Positions 62,782 through 64,000 of a stretch of 64,000 nucleotides of DNA are shown here, one piece after another (the first letter of the stretch is position 1; each line of letters opens with the position of its first letter). The notes under the pieces were generated by a model that saw nothing but the letters and a program-made list of their open reading frames with translations, was not told where the DNA came from and made no database searches. The DNA lies in assembly GCA_016712375.1 (NCBI GenBank), contig JADJRE010000015.1, positions 52,667-116,666 of the forward strand, given 5' to 3'. Source of the stretch: Rhodospirillales bacterium (lineage in GTDB: Bacteria; Pseudomonadota; Alphaproteobacteria; Rhodospirillales; Defluviicoccaceae). A program made the translations under genes and the position numbers.

Positions 62782-63162
62782 AGTCCTTTCCCATCCAGTT
62801 GCGCCAAGCGGCGGGAGGAGGCCGCGGGTGCAAAATTGATAGCCCACCGCCACAGAGAGGTTGCAGCTTGCGCTCTCGGGAGCAGGGCAACTGGGGTTAC
62901 CGAAGCGCCATCAGCATCGACGCCGGCCTTTGGTCCGTCTACTGGCGCCAAGCGATCGGTCGGCGGCTGGGCGACAAGCACAGTAATCCGACTGAGTGGG
63001 TGTCCTGGGTCGCCCGATGTCCGGCGATTCGCTTTCAGCGGCGTGCCGTGCTAAAGCGCCGACTGCCCGCCTCTCTGAGCGCGGCGGCAACCGGCATAAA
63101 GCGCGCGCCACCCGCAACCAACCGCGCAAAACGATGAACCAACGAGCGCGGGGGAATCCGAG

Positions 63163-64000
63163 GTGACGAAGATAGCGGTACCCAAAGAGCGGACGGCCGG
63201 AGAGACCCGTGCGGCGACGTCGCCCGACGTCGCCAAGCGGCTGGTCGGCCTGGGCTGCGAAGTCGTCGTCGAAAAAGGGCGCTGGCGACAAAGCGTCAAC
63301 GACTGACGCGGAGTTCCAGGAAGCCGGAGGAGCATCGCCGACGATGCCGCGGCGTCGCATTGAAGGACGCCGACGTCGTCCTCAAGGTTCAACGGTCGAT
63401 CCTCGACGGCAAGCCGAATGAACCGGCGTTGCAAGAAGCGAGGTGCGTATTGGTCGCCTATCTGCAGGCGCTAACGCACGCCGAAGAGGTCAACGCGTAT
63501 GCGCAGGCGAATGTCACCGCTTTCGCCCTCGAACTGATGCCGCGTATCTCGCGGGCACAGTCGATGGACGTGCTGTCCTCGCAAAACAACCTGGCGGGCT
63601 ACAAGGCGGTGATCGACGGCGCCGCCGAGTCGTCACCGGCGCCGCCGGGATGGCGACGACCGCCGCCGGTACGGTGCCGCCGGCGAAGGGGTTCATCATC
63701 AGCGTCGGCGTCGCTGGTTGCAAGCGATCGCCACGGCGAAGCGGATGGGCGCGGTGGTCACCGCCACCGACGTGCGGCCGGCTACCAAGGAGCAGGTGGA
63801 GAGCCTGGGCGGCAAGTTCATCATGGTCGACGAGGCGTCGATGAAGGACGCCGAAACCTCCGGCGGCTATGCCAAGGAGATGTCGGAGGACTTCAAGCGC
63901 AAGCAGGCGCAGGTCGTCGCCGACCACGTCAAGAAGCAGGACATCGTCATCACCACCGCCCTGATCCCGGGCAAGCCGGCGCCGCAGCTCGTCTCCGCCG
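63163..64000 (+). pseudogene. pntAA: NAD(P) transhydrogenase subunit alpha part 1, broken by several frameshifts and cut by window end
   Basis: The pieces together read as PntAA: start VTKIAVPKERTAGETRAATS at GTG 63163, then GAGDKASTTDAEFQEAG, then VLKVQRSILDGKPNEPALQE, SMDVLSSQNNLAGYKAVID, and VVTATDVRPATKEQVESLGG with DIVITTALIPGKPAPQLVSA to the edge. PntAA binds NAD in a Rossmann fold. Frameshifts occur at AAAAA 63272-63276, near 63320-63360, near 63620-63660 and near 63715-63725, at least four in 560 bases. This density exceeds the rest of the window. It may mark a low-quality end of the sequence or a real decayed gene. Confidence 0.75.

Overview
The window is about 64 kb of GC-rich chromosome from a Gram-negative alphaproteobacterium. 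It has the alphaproteobacterial order rpsB-tsf-pyrH-frr-uppS-cdsA-dxr-rseP-bamA-skp-fabZ, a clpS-clpA pair, a PopZ-family gene between tolC and valS, and proton-translocating transhydrogenase genes at the right edge. Gene order and the membrane pyrophosphatase suggest the Rhodospirillales, but the genus cannot be fixed from sequence alone. No rRNA, CRISPR array or phage was seen.

Layout. 0.1-6.5 kb: an SpmA/SpmB-like membrane protein with an XRE regulator, a VOC protein, an enoyl-CoA hydratase/CoA-binding pair, a secreted protein of unknown function and a thioesterase. 6.5-13.1 kb: bacteriohemerythrin, rplM-rpsI, argC and two tandem secreted copper-radical-oxidase-like proteins. 13.8-24.5 kb: the translation, isoprenoid, phospholipid and outer-membrane assembly operon. 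24.6-27.9 kb: a membrane pyrophosphatase, a CBS protein and a small conserved protein. 28.1-30.7 kb: a C39 peptidase, a FapF-like outer-membrane barrel and an extremely tyrosine-rich secreted peptide. 31.5-35.4 kb: a sensor-like protein fused to a DnaQ-type exonuclease, and small envelope genes. 35.7-41.4 kb: a large phosphoesterase-NTPase-TPR gene of STAND type, split by an insertion sequence. 41.4-47.5 kb: a class III cyclase, an M20 amidohydrolase, a phasin-like protein and clpS-clpA. 47.6-55.1 kb: a SleB-type hydrolase and a diffusible-signal-factor locus (rpfF, rpfC-like kinase, REC-PAS-PAS-GGDEF-EAL protein). 55.3-64 kb: tRNA-Cys and tRNA-Asn, an isoaspartate methyltransferase-like gene, tolC, popZ, valS, small membrane proteins and a damaged pntAA.

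The most interesting locus is 28.1-30.7 kb. An intact C39 cysteine peptidase and a FapF-like barrel sit beside a Sec-exported peptide whose last 63 residues contain 27 tyrosines and follow a double-glycine-like processing site. I read it as a possible Fap-like functional-amyloid or surface-fibre system with a novel subunit. Second is the insertion sequence: removing it with one copy of its TTAA duplication restores an uninterrupted 1394-codon putative defence gene.

A caution applies throughout. About eighteen one-base frameshifts, mostly in short homopolymers, interrupt conserved and often essential genes (uppS, rseP, bamA, tolC, valS and others), and one-base corrections restore full-length proteins. 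Most therefore look like uncorrected sequencing errors. I annotate these as composite genes and give each break position.
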